This document shows positions 25,383-33,203 of a stretch of DNA of 64,000 nucleotides, one piece after another; the first letter of the stretch is position 1; every line of letters starts with the position of its first letter. Both the position numbers and the translations under genes were made by a program. Source of the DNA: Sphingobacteriaceae bacterium GW460-11-11-14-LB5 (lineage in GTDB: Bacteria; Bacteroidota; Bacteroidia; Sphingobacteriales; Sphingobacteriaceae); NCBI GenBank assembly GCA_002151545.1, contig CP021237.1:5828001-5892000 (forward strand), written 5' to 3'. Below the pieces are notes generated by a model. The model did not search any database, was not told the origin of the DNA, and saw only the letters and a program-made list of their open reading frames with translations.

Positions 25383-26999
25383 TTATTTTTTCACCCATTT
25401 TCTATAAGGAATAATCAAGGATAGGATAACCGCTAAAACACTCAATATTTTTGCAATGATATCGCCGCTTTTTACGTAAAAAGTAATTTCGTCATTTAAA
25501 TTGATGTTTGCTTTAATGGCAGTTCTTGTCCACCATTTGGTGCTTTGTGTAACATCGCCACGTTGATTGATAAAACAGGAAATACCCGTATTGGCCGAGC
25601 GGGCTACATCACGGTGGGTTTCAATTGCCCTTAGTTTAGCGTACATCATGTGCTGGTCTTTACCAGAGGTATTTCCCCACCAGCCATCGTTGGTAATAAT
25701 GGCAATAAATTGAGCCCCATCTTTAATCTGCATACCAATCCAGTCGCCCCATAAACTTTCGTAACAAACAACAGGAGCGGCACCAATACCACTTTGTGCA
25801 TACAGAACACTAGGTTTTTCCTGCCATCCCCAGCCGCTTACACTTCCGCCTAATTGTGAAAACACACCATCCATAAAAGAAAATACTTTAGGGAAAGGCA
25901 TTTTTTCGGCTCCCGGAACGAGTTTCGATTTATGGTAAAACTGAACATTTGCCGAATTTTCTACCTGCATGGCTGTGTTAAAATTATCCCAATACTGGTT
26001 GCTTTGCGGGTCGTATTTTGCTGAAAGTGTTTTCTTGGTCTGATAGATTTTTTTGCTTTCAATTCCGGTAATCAGTGTTCCATTTTTGTATTTGTTTAAA
26101 AAACTTTGAATGGTATAAAAATCAGGATTACTCCGGATTCTATCCTCATCTGCGTAATTTGGAATAGCCGTTTCAGGCCAGATAAAATATTCGGTATTGG
26201 TTTGCCCGATAGAATCTGATAAGTGTGTTAATATTTTAATCTGCTCAGCAGTTGGAATATTTTCCAGCTTTTGATAAGGATCGATATTTGGTTGAACCAC
26301 GACTACGTTACTTGGAGTACCTATTTGCCCGGCAGTGAAATATTTGGTTAATGAAATACTGATGGGAATAAGTACCACTAGAGCCCAGATTCCTGCGGTT
26401 CTAAACCTTAAATAACCGGTTTGGGATTTGAATTTTTTGTAGGCCTCGAATGCTAAAATATTGCTGACCAAAATCCATAATGAACCTCCGTAAACGCCAG
26501 TGTAATCGTACCATTGTGCCAACTGGTGCATGCCTGCCAAACCATTTCCTAAAGTCATCCAGGGGAAAGCTAAATCCCAGGTTTGCTGTAAATATTCTAA
26601 AGCGATATAAAAAGCAATTAACCCGAGGTAGGCGATTTTTCTATTGACGTATTTGCCCAAACGATAGTATAACCAAAAAGCAAAAGTCATTAAAAGTGCC
26701 CCTAATCCGTAAGGAATTAAAGAAACAGGTAGGGCTACTGCCGCGCCATTGTAGGCACTTATGGCGTTATACACCCAGTAGATTGATGCGGTATTCCAAA
26801 CTAAAAAAGTTAGGCCTGCGGTTAAGAAAATCCTTTTACCCTGTTTTTTGGTGTTCGCATGGCCAATGGCTTCCAGGGCGATAAACAAAGGAACCAAACC
26901 AATCAGTAATAATGGGGTGGTAAAGGGCATTGGTGGCCAGGCTAGCCAAAGTAAAAATGCACTTAAGAGGGCGAGGAGGTAGGTTTGTTTCTTGTTCAT
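25383..26999 (-). CDS. lnt: Apolipoprotein N-acyltransferase
   Basis: The 538-residue inner-membrane enzyme adds the third acyl chain to lipoproteins. The N-terminal half (about 1-220) holds several membrane helices. The periplasmic nitrilase domain shows the Glu of FIWPETAIPNY, the Lys of KSKLVPGAEKMPFP and the Cys of VVCYESLWGDW. A last helix lies near the C-terminus. The presence of Lnt means triacylated lipoproteins are expected, in keeping with the many lipobox proteins in this window. It starts the lnt-lspA unit. Confidence 0.95.
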   Translation of the reverse strand: MNKKQTYLLALLSAFLLWLAWPPMPFTTPLLLIGLVPLFIALEAIGHANTKKQGKRIFLTAGLTFLVWNTASIYWVYNAISAYNGAAVALPVSLIPYGLGALLMTFAFWLYYRLGKYVNRKIAYLGLIAFYIALEYLQQTWDLAFPWMTLGNGLAGMHQLAQWYDYTGVYGGSLWILVSNILAFEAYKKFKSQTGYLRFRTAGIWALVVLIPISISLTKYFTAGQIGTPSNVVVVQPNIDPYQKLENIPTAEQIKILTHLSDSIGQTNTEYFIWPETAIPNYADEDRIRSNPDFYTIQSFLNKYKNGTLITGIESKKIYQTKKTLSAKYDPQSNQYWDNFNTAMQVENSANVQFYHKSKLVPGAEKMPFPKVFSFMDGVFSQLGGSVSGWGWQEKPSVLYAQSGIGAAPVVCYESLWGDWIGMQIKDGAQFIAIITNDGWWGNTSGKDQHMMYAKLRAIETHRDVARSANTGISCFINQRGDVTQSTKWWTRTAIKANINLNDEITFYVKSGDIIAKILSVLAVILSLIIPYRKWVKK

Positions 27000-27019
27000 T
27001 TTAAGTGCTGGCGCAATAT

Positions 27020-27086
27020 TGTCATCCTGAGCTTGTCGAAGGACTAATTAATTATAATTTGACGTTTCGACAAGCTCAACGTGACA
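27020..27086. repeat. TTGTCGAA/TTCGACA paired repeat, copy 2
   Basis: TGTCATCCTGAGCTTGTCGA at 27020-27039 is mirrored by TCGACAAGCTCAACGTGACA at 27067-27086. The 27-nt spacer is AT-rich. It sits between lnt and the SHOCT gene, both on the minus strand. Confidence 0.8.
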
Positions 27087-27103
27087 ACTCGAGGGGATTA
27101 GTT

Positions 27104-27757
27104 TTACAAACTATCTAAAATATTTGCTTTTTTAGCTTCGTATTCTTCCTGCGTAATGAGGTGTTTATCGTACAAAGTTTTAAGCTTGCGTAATTTTAAG
27201 GTGGTTTCGTCTTCCGGCTCTTCAACTACCTCAGCAATCTGGATCACAGGTTGAACGGGTTCCGGAGTTGGTTCGTAAGCCGGAATTTCGGCAAGGGGTT
27301 GAGCGTTCAAGCTAATCGGAGAAGCCGTTGCACGGTTTTCTTCCAGTTTTTGCTGACGAAGCATTTCCTTATACTCTTCTAATTGCTGATTCGCAGCCTG
27401 ATGTAATTTACGCGCCTGTACTTTCGGAATAAATTCGGTTACGATATTTTCGCCATGCTGGGGTACACAGATAAATTTAGAACCAAAAAACTCTTCTTTA
27501 AACGACACCTCTTTTATGCTTTTCCACGAAATATCCTTGAAATTCATGGTTAAGCCTAAATTACCTGGCTCGCAATAAAAAATGCGCTTGTTCGAAATCG
27601 CGATGCTATCTGGTAACAAGTTTACTGCCGGTTTTTTCTGTACCGCTAAATATAAAAGTTCTTCGCCTGTTGTTAAAAGGTCGTTTAATTTTCCAATAAC
27701 TTTTTCAACCGCTTTTGGGTCTTGTTCGTCACTCAGAAATCTATCTATGCTAATCAT
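27104..27757 (-). CDS. PH-like and SHOCT domain protein
   Basis: The 217-residue protein has an N-terminal bacterial PH-like domain (about 15-120) with EELLYLAVQKKP, IAISNKRIFYCEPG, ISWKSIKEVSFKEEF and GSKFICVP. A Pro/Glu-rich linker follows. The C-terminal SHOCT module is LRKLKTLYDKHLITQEEYEAKK. Such proteins are cytoplasmic or membrane-associated and often mediate oligomerisation. No function is proposed. It precedes, on the minus strand, only the lnt region. Confidence 0.8.
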   Translation of the reverse strand: MISIDRFLSDEQDPKAVEKVIGKLNDLLTTGEELLYLAVQKKPAVNLLPDSIAISNKRIFYCEPGNLGLTMNFKDISWKSIKEVSFKEEFFGSKFICVPQHGENIVTEFIPKVQARKLHQAANQQLEEYKEMLRQQKLEENRATASPISLNAQPLAEIPAYEPTPEPVQPVIQIAEVVEEPEDETTLKLRKLKTLYDKHLITQEEYEAKKANILDSL

Positions 27758-27795
27758 AATGTTTTTAAAATTGGTGTGTTGCTTATTTTCTGATG

Positions 27796-28509
27796 CTACT
27801 CTTCAGCATCTTCATATTTGTTTTTGCTTTTAATGTTGGGTTTCCCCGCTATGCAAATTACAAATTCTCCTTTTAAAGTATTGTTTTCAAAATGTGATTT
27901 TATTTCTACTAAAGTTCCGCGTACGGTTTCTTCGAACATTTTGGTCAGTTCTCTACTTACCGATGCCTGCCTGTCGGCACCCAAATACTGTGCAAATTCC
28001 TCTAAAGTTTTTAATAAACGGTGCGGACTTTCATAAAGTATAATGGTGCGGTCTTCTTCGGCCAATTTTTTGAACTTGGTTTGTCTGCCTTTTTTAACCG
28101 GCAAAAATCCTTCGAAACAAAAGGCATCTGCAGGTAAGCCCGAGTTAACCAGGGCAGGTACAAAAGCTGTTGCACCGGGTAAACACTCTACGGCAATATC
28201 ATTTTTGATGGCTTCGCGTACCAGGAAGAAACCCGGGTCGGAAATGGCAGGTGTTCCGGCGTCGGATATCAGCGCTATTTTTTGCCCTTCATTTAGAAAC
28301 TTAATAATCTCAGAAGTGGCCTTATGTTCGTTGTGCTGGTGGTGCGAGAAAACTCTTTTATCGATGCCAAAATGTTTGAGCATCGGGGCGCTGGTACGGG
28401 TATCTTCAGCGAGGATTAAATCGCATTCTTTTAATATACGGATTGCCCTAAAGGTCATATCCTCCAAATTGCCTATGGGCGTTGGTACGAGAAATAGTTT
28501 GCCATCCAT
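27796..28509 (-). CDS. rsmI: 16S rRNA (cytidine-1402-2'-O)-methyltransferase
   Basis: The 237-residue enzyme methylates the ribose of C1402 in the decoding centre. It has the tetrapyrrole-methylase fold: LFLVPTPIGNLEDMTFRAI at the start, AEDTRTSAPMLKHF, ISDAGTPAISDPGFFLVREA and LPGATAFVPALVNSGLPADAFCFEGFLP, then YESPHRLLKTL. The C-terminus carries an added Lys-rich tail. Confidence 0.95.
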   Translation of the reverse strand: MDGKLFLVPTPIGNLEDMTFRAIRILKECDLILAEDTRTSAPMLKHFGIDKRVFSHHQHNEHKATSEIIKFLNEGQKIALISDAGTPAISDPGFFLVREAIKNDIAVECLPGATAFVPALVNSGLPADAFCFEGFLPVKKGRQTKFKKLAEEDRTIILYESPHRLLKTLEEFAQYLGADRQASVSRELTKMFEETVRGTLVEIKSHFENNTLKGEFVICIAGKPNIKSKNKYEDAEE

Positions 28510-28580
28510 ATTTCAGTTTGCAGTTTAAAGTTAACGGTTTGCAGTTTTTTCCAAACTCCTTACCCCAAACTCCAAACTCT
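28510..28580. repeat. Word-type intergenic repeat (GTTTGCAGTTT, CCAAACTCC)
   Basis: The divergent rsmI-serS gap opens with AGTTTGCAGTTT and GGTTTGCAGTTT words. These are mirrored by CCAAACTCC and CCAAACTCCAAACTC. It fits the other word-type palindromes. Confidence 0.5.
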
Positions 28581-28583
28581 TGC

Positions 28584-28591
28584 TATCTTTG
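28584..28591 (+). promoter_or_regulatory. Candidate -7 element for serS
   Basis: TATCTTTG matches TAnnTTTG and lies 16 bp before the serS ATG. No matching -33 element was found at normal distance. Confidence 0.4.
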
Positions 28592-28607
28592 CTTAAAAAA
28601 TTAAATA

Positions 28608-29879
28608 ATGCTGCAAGTTAACTATATCCGCGAAAATAGAGAGAAAGTTTTAGAACGTTTAAGTATCCGTAATTTTAAACAGCCAGAACTGGTAGACGAA
28701 ATCATCAAAATAGATGAAGACCGCCGTTCTACACAAACTTCCCTGGATAATATTTCCGCTGAGGCTAATGCAGCTGCCAAACAGATTGGCGATTTAATGC
28801 GTACGGGTAAAAAAGAAGAAGCTGAAGCGATTAAGGCGCAAACTGCTTCTCATAAAGAAAATATCAAAAACCTGAGCGATAAACTAAACGAGCTGGAAAC
28901 GGCTCAGCATAATTTAATTGTGCAGTTGCCGAATTTACCATATCATTTAGTCAAACAGGGATCAACTGCAGATGATAACGAGATTGTTTTAACACATGGT
29001 GAGCCTGCCCAGTTACCAAGCAAAGCTTTACCGCATTGGGAGCTTGCGGCGAAATATGATATTATCGATTTCGAACTGGGTGTAAAAATTACTGGTGCTG
29101 GTTTTCCGGTATATAAAGGAAAAGGCGCCAGGTTACAACGGGCACTCATCAATTTCTTCTTAGATCATGCTACTGCAGCTGGTTATAAAGAAATGCAGGT
29201 ACCTCACCTGGTTAATGCAGCTTCAGGTTTTGGTACCGGGCAGTTACCCGATAAGGAAGGGCAGATGTATCATTCAACAGTTGATGATTTATATTTAATT
29301 CCAACTGCCGAAGTACCGGTAACCAATTTATACCGTGATGTAATTGTTAAGGAAGAAGATCTTCCGATTAAAAATACGGCCTATACACCTTGTTTCCGTA
29401 GAGAAGCGGGTTCTTATGGTGCGCATGTACGTGGTTTAAACCGTTTACACCAGTTTGATAAGGTAGAAGTCGTGCAGATTACACATCCTGATCAATCTTA
29501 CGAAACTTTAGAAGATATGAGCCTATATGTTCAGTCTCTTTTACAGGAACTGGGCTTACATTACCGTGTGCTGCGTTTGTGCGGTGGCGATATGGGCTTT
29601 ACTTCGGCCATGACTTACGATATGGAGGTTTGGAGTGCTGCTCAAGAGCGCTGGTTAGAAGTTTCTTCTGTATCAAATTTCGAAACTTATCAGAGTAACC
29701 GTTTGAAATTGCGTTTTAAAGGAAAAGAAGGTAAGGCGCAACTGGCTCACTCCTTAAATGGAAGTGCATTGGCGCTACCGCGTATTGTGGCTTCAATTTT
29801 AGAAAACTACCAAACGGAGAACGGTATTAAAATTCCGGAAGCTTTAGTAAAGTACACCGGATTTGATATTATTGATTAA
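28608..29879 (+). CDS. serS: Serine-tRNA ligase
   Basis: The 423-residue class II synthetase charges tRNA-Ser. The N-terminal long coiled-coil arm spans about 30-105 (RRSTQTSLDNISAEAN through LNELETAQHN). Motif 2 is FRREAGSYGAHVRGL, and motif 3 is LNGSALALPRIVASILENYQ near 385-405. The conserved VPVTN and TAEVPVTNLYRD lie before it. The length is normal. Confidence 0.98.
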   Translation: MLQVNYIRENREKVLERLSIRNFKQPELVDEIIKIDEDRRSTQTSLDNISAEANAAAKQIGDLMRTGKKEEAEAIKAQTASHKENIKNLSDKLNELETAQHNLIVQLPNLPYHLVKQGSTADDNEIVLTHGEPAQLPSKALPHWELAAKYDIIDFELGVKITGAGFPVYKGKGARLQRALINFFLDHATAAGYKEMQVPHLVNAASGFGTGQLPDKEGQMYHSTVDDLYLIPTAEVPVTNLYRDVIVKEEDLPIKNTAYTPCFRREAGSYGAHVRGLNRLHQFDKVEVVQITHPDQSYETLEDMSLYVQSLLQELGLHYRVLRLCGGDMGFTSAMTYDMEVWSAAQERWLEVSSVSNFETYQSNRLKLRFKGKEGKAQLAHSLNGSALALPRIVASILENYQTENGIKIPEALVKYTGFDIID

Positions 29880-29996
29880 ACCTCACCCTATTATAGCAAC
29901 TGCTTAGGCTTCTATTTGAGCCTCCCACTCCTTCAGGAGAGGGAATGCACAGACGCTACGCATTGCTAAGCCCGTTAAAAGGGTGAGGGCATAAAA

Positions 29997-30027
29997 AAAG
30001 CTTTGCATTGCTGCAAAGCTTTTTGTT
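29997..30027. terminator. Bidirectional hairpin terminator between serS and the minus-strand gene
   Basis: AAAGCTTTGCA mirrored by TGCAAAGCTTT forms an 11-bp stem flanked by A-run and T-run on both sides. It can end both the serS message and the convergent small-protein gene at 30058. Confidence 0.75.
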
Positions 30028-30057
30028 TTTTATATAGATAGATGTGATGCGTATTGA

Positions 30058-30372
30058 TTATAAAATCAGGATCAACAATAAAATGATGATGATGATTGCA
30101 CCAACTGAAAGGTAAACACCTCCAGAAACTGCACGGGCTTGCCCTTTTAATTCTCTTAACTCGCTACGTAATGCTTTACGTTCTGCTCTTGTTAAGTTCG
30201 ATTTGTCCATGTCTCTGATCTCTTCAACACGGGTTTTAATTCTTTCCAGTTTCACGGCTTGTTCAGCAGTTAATTCTGTTGGGTTTTTCGCAGGTTTATC
30301 AGCTGCCTGAGCTGAATTAAAACTAATGCCTAAAGAGAAAACCAAGGCTAGCGTGTAGATGAATTTTTTCAT
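30058..30372 (-). CDS. Small exported protein with C-terminal membrane anchor
   Basis: The 104-residue product has a signal peptide ending AQAADK. A charged helical middle follows (TAEQAVKLERIKTRVEEIRDMDKSNLTRAERKALRSELRELKG). It ends with a membrane helix AVSGGVYLSVGAIIIIILLL. The pattern (signal peptide, coiled region, C-terminal helix) is common in Bacteroidota, but no family name is certain. It lies next to a SIMPL gene on the same strand. Confidence 0.7.
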   Translation of the reverse strand: MKKFIYTLALVFSLGISFNSAQAADKPAKNPTELTAEQAVKLERIKTRVEEIRDMDKSNLTRAERKALRSELRELKGQARAVSGGVYLSVGAIIIIILLLILIL

Positions 30373-30469
30373 AATATATAATTTTTTAGTGTTCGACCTC
30401 TACGTAACAAAAAACCTACCAAAATGTTCTGGTAGGTTTTAAAAAGCCTTGATTTAACAATTAAAATTC

Positions 30470-31156
30470 TTATTTGATCTCGAAAATGGCATTCACCGTG
30501 AAATTCAGCTTAATTTTTTTGAAATCAATTTCAGGAGCGCTAGCGGCATCAGCCATTTCAGCTTTCATTGCATAATTTCTATAAACCGGTTGTATTACAT
30601 TGTCTCCACCGTCTTGTATCTCAATTACACCACCTAATTTATCGCCTAATGCTTCGACCATGTAAGCTGCTTTTTCTTTTGCAGCCAATAAAGCTTTAAT
30701 TTTAAGCTCTTTTTTTAAACTTTCAATTTTAGAATAATCGTAGCTTTCAATATTCGTATTGGCAATTCCTTTGGCATCAATCGACTCTAATATGGCGTTG
30801 AATTTATTCAGATCGCTAACTTTTAAACGATATTGTTTGCTCGCTAAGAAATCAGGATTTTTCTTTTTTTCTGCAGCGTAGTTCCAGCTGCTTAAATTGC
30901 TAATGGTTAAATTTTCTTTTGCAATGCCCGCTTTTTGTACAGCGGCATACAATTGTTTTTCCAGTTCTGTAATGTCTACTTTTTTCTTGCCGTTTAAGTA
31001 TTCTTTAAGTGAAATGCCGATGTAAATAATATCGGGGGTTACTTCTGTTTCTGCAGTTCCGCTAACATTAATTTTTCTGCGTAAATCTACTTGTTGAGCC
31101 ATCGCTGTTGATAATCCTAAAAATGCAACCAGTGCAAGTGCTATTAACTTTTTCAT
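30470..31156 (-). CDS. SIMPL-domain (DUF541) secreted protein
   Basis: This 228-residue protein has a signal peptide (MKKLIALALVAFLGLSTAMAQ). The SIMPL domain fills the rest: RKINVSGTAETEVTPDIIYIGISLKEY at the start, LTISNLSSWNYA, VSDLNKFNAILESIDAKGI and a C-terminal KIKLNFTVNAIFEIK strand. The family is periplasmic or surface located and of unclear role, sometimes tied to oxidative stress. No partner gene is next to it. Confidence 0.9.
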   Translation of the reverse strand: MKKLIALALVAFLGLSTAMAQQVDLRRKINVSGTAETEVTPDIIYIGISLKEYLNGKKKVDITELEKQLYAAVQKAGIAKENLTISNLSSWNYAAEKKKNPDFLASKQYRLKVSDLNKFNAILESIDAKGIANTNIESYDYSKIESLKKELKIKALLAAKEKAAYMVEALGDKLGGVIEIQDGGDNVIQPVYRNYAMKAEMADAASAPEIDFKKIKLNFTVNAIFEIK

Positions 31157-31739
31157 AATGTATTTTCTTTGTGTGTACGTTAATGATGTAAACCGTGCAC
31201 AAATTCCACACCGAGATTAGAAAAAATTTTATTTTTTTTGAAAATGGACAGCAGTAGTTGATGGCAAAACCTGCCCCGCTATACACTTTAGCCCCGAAGA
31301 AAAATCGGGGGCTGTCGTTGTTATCGGGTTTATTAACAAAGGTTTATGCTACTGGCAAAAAGACAATCAGAATAAAACAATTGTTGCAACCATAAGTTTT
31401 AACCTGAAAAATATTATTCTTTTTATAGTGCAAATATTTTTCATGTATTTCCTTCTTTGAAAGGACTATTGTTCTGGCCACCTTAAACCCGACAGAGCGG
31501 ATAGCCCGGAATGGAAGCGCAGCGGAATGAGGAAAATAGCGATGGCGGGACCGGATTGGCCGATGCACACTGAAACCTGATTTTCTAAAATAAATAGAAA
31601 GAGTAAAATTTTGCGCAAGGTTTTATGCTTAAATAGACGGAATTATATATGGTTATAAAACCTAGCGCAGCAGAGTTTTCTGCAGAATTTTAATCATGTT
31701 TTGCAATTAGGAATCGCAAAAAGAATTGAATTGTGGTTG
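31157..31739. other. Intergenic region with hairpin and D-type repeat
   Basis: This 583-bp gap upstream of the SIMPL gene has a GC-rich hairpin AGCCCCGA...TCGGGGGCT (31290-31313). It also has a D-type repeat at 31485-31560 (AAACCCGACAGAGCGGA through GGCGGGACCGGATTGG). The rest is AT-rich and shows no supported gene. Confidence 0.6.
31485..31560. repeat. D-type dispersed repeat, copy at 31.5 kb
   Basis: The block begins AAACCCGA, continues with GAGCGGATAGCCCGGAATGG and AGCGGAATGAGGA, and ends near GCGGGACCGGATTGG. The order AAACCCGA ... AGCCCGGAA ... GAGGA ... GCGGGAC recurs at 39215-39286, and a shorter form (AAACCCGA ... GCGGGACT) occurs at 60484. Confidence 0.6.
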
Positions 31740-32192
31740 TTAGACCTTTGATACTTTAACAGCAGTTGGTCCTTTTTGACCCATTTCTACTTCGAATGTA
31801 ACTTTATCACCCTCTTTAATCTGAGTGATTAAACCATTTGCGTGAACGAAAATACTGTCTTGTGTTTCAGTGTTTTTAATAAAACCGTAACCTTTACTGT
31901 CGTTAAAGAATGTAACTGTTCCTTTTTTAACAGGATTTTCATCGATGATGTCTTCTTGTCTTGAAATACCGATCTGAATATCTTCGGTGTTAATTACTTT
32001 CTTTTTCTTCGGATCTGGTGGAGTTGAAGAGATGTTTCCGTTTTCATCAACATAAGCCATCATATCTTCAAGCGCTAAACCTTTTTTGGCATTAGCCTGA
32101 CGCTCTTCTTTTTTCTCTTGTTTGTCTTTTTGTTTTTTTAATCGTTTTTTTTCGTTCTCTTTTTTACTGTATGTTGCCTGAGATTTAGCCAT
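31740..32192 (-). CDS. Cold-shock domain protein with charged N-terminal extension
   Basis: The 150-residue protein has a C-terminal cold-shock domain (about 86-150): KGTVTFFNDSKGYGFIKN with RNP1 KGYGFI, DSIFVHANGL with RNP2, and VTFEVEMGQKGPTAVKV. The first half is a Lys/Glu-rich segment (KKENEKKRLKKQKDKQEKK), unlike the 65-70-residue CspA-type proteins. It is a cytoplasmic nucleic-acid chaperone by family. The extension may add RNA or ribosome contacts; that is inference. Confidence 0.9.
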   Translation of the reverse strand: MAKSQATYSKKENEKKRLKKQKDKQEKKEERQANAKKGLALEDMMAYVDENGNISSTPPDPKKKKVINTEDIQIGISRQEDIIDENPVKKGTVTFFNDSKGYGFIKNTETQDSIFVHANGLITQIKEGDKVTFEVEMGQKGPTAVKVSKV

Positions 32193-32318
32193 ATTTTATT
32201 TAATTGTTTTGTTTTGAAAGGTGAGTGGAAAGGAGAATTATACAAAGATAACAATACTAAAGCATAAACACGATTTTATTCGGTTATGCTCTTGTCATTT
32301 GGGTTTGTATAGTATAAA

Positions 32319-32484
32319 GGCATTTGCCAAGGAGGGCACAGATTTACACGGAAGTAAGTCTTTTCCCTTTCATCGTCCTCGTTACAAACGAGGATGGAAG
32401 GAAAAGGCGATTTTATCGCTATTGGATAGTTTAATGCATTACAAATGCGAATCTCAGTCATCCTCGTTACAAACGAGGACGATT
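32319..32484. repeat. Array of short REP-like palindromes (REPIN-like)
   Basis: Palindromes with loops of 2-3 nt follow one another: GGCATTTGCC (32319-32328), CCTCGTTACAAACGAGG (32377-32393), GCGATTTTATCGC (32407-32419), GCATTACAAATGC (32436-32448) and CCTCGTTACAAACGAGG again (32462-32478). The flanks of the two long copies are inverted (CATCGT before the first, GACGAT after the second). This is the form of a paired REP element next to REP-associated transposase systems; no such transposase is in the window. Confidence 0.7.
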
Positions 32485-32563
32485 GGTGGGTTATGGTTTA
32501 TACCTTTTCCGTGATTTCAGTGTTTCCGTGGCAAATTTCATTATAAAATGAGTGCTTAAAAAT

Positions 32564-33103
32564 TTAAGAGGCTTTATTTACCCATTTATCTTTATCGATC
32601 TGATAAACGAAATTCCATTTTAGTGGCTCACCGTAATAGGCTACTTCCAATTCAGCAATTTTAACGGCTCCTAATTTTTCTGTTGCTTTTTGTGAACGGA
32701 AATTAGTCGCACCAATATGTAAGATTACTTTATCCACAAATTGAAAAGCATAATCGAGCATTAAAGCTTTTAAAGCCTTGTTGTGCCCCTTGCCCCAAAA
32801 CTCACGGGCAATAAAAGTATAACCAACGGCAACAGAGTAGTCTGTTTCATCTAATTCGTAATATCTGGAGCTGCCCACAACTTTATTGGTTTCTTTTTCA
32901 TAAACAATAAAAGCACCCTTCGATTCTATTGCACCTTTAAAGAAATTTTCGAAAACCGCTCTTTTATAGCGGTCTTTGTTGGGATGCTGCTCCCAGATTA
33001 ACGGATCGGAAGCTACGGCAAAAAGAGCTTCAAAATCTTCTTCCTTTAAAGGGGCTATCGTAATTAAATCGTTTGCCAATGTAGGCTGTAAATCGAAATT
33101 CAT
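32564..33103 (-). CDS. GNAT-family N-acetyltransferase
   Basis: The 179-residue protein has the RimJ/RimL-type pattern: MNFDLQPTLANDLITIAPLKEEDFEALFAVASDPLIWEQHP, then GSSRYYELDETDYSVAVGYTFIAREFWGKGHNKALKALMLDYAF, which holds the acetyl-CoA loop, and ATNFRSQKATEKLGAVK. It transfers acetyl groups to an unknown amine. It is downstream of fabV, with a terminator between. Confidence 0.9.
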   Translation of the reverse strand: MNFDLQPTLANDLITIAPLKEEDFEALFAVASDPLIWEQHPNKDRYKRAVFENFFKGAIESKGAFIVYEKETNKVVGSSRYYELDETDYSVAVGYTFIAREFWGKGHNKALKALMLDYAFQFVDKVILHIGATNFRSQKATEKLGAVKIAELEVAYYGEPLKWNFVYQIDKDKWVNKAS

Positions 33104-33120
33104 ATGGCTTGAATATAAAA

Positions 33121-33144
33121 ACGGCCGGCTTTGCGGCCAGCCGT
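33121..33144 (-). terminator. Hairpin terminator after fabV
   Basis: ACGGCCGGC and GCCAGCCGT (33121-33129, 33136-33144) form a 9-bp stem with one mismatch and a 6-nt loop. On the minus strand the stem is followed by T5. It lies 60 bp after the fabV stop. Confidence 0.75.
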
Positions 33145-33160
33145 TTGTTATTAATTATTA

Positions 33161-33196
33161 GATTTCTCCATTCCGCTTTGCTCCAGTCGAAATGAC
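33161..33196. repeat. Half copy of the GTCATTTCGACTGGAG repeat
   Basis: GATTTCTCCATTCCGC followed by CTCCAGTCGAAATGACG is the reverse complement of the left half of the element at 56925-57053. Its partner half is absent here. Confidence 0.6.
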
Positions 33197-33203
33197 GCGC
33201 TTA

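Noticed and set aside
31344..31568. A 74-codon minus-strand frame in the gap before the SIMPL gene
   Set aside because: It is composed of D-type repeat DNA, has no family match by eye and no clear start context.
32221..32514. A plus-strand frame over the REP-like palindromes
   Set aside because: The translation follows the palindromes and has no domain or start signal.
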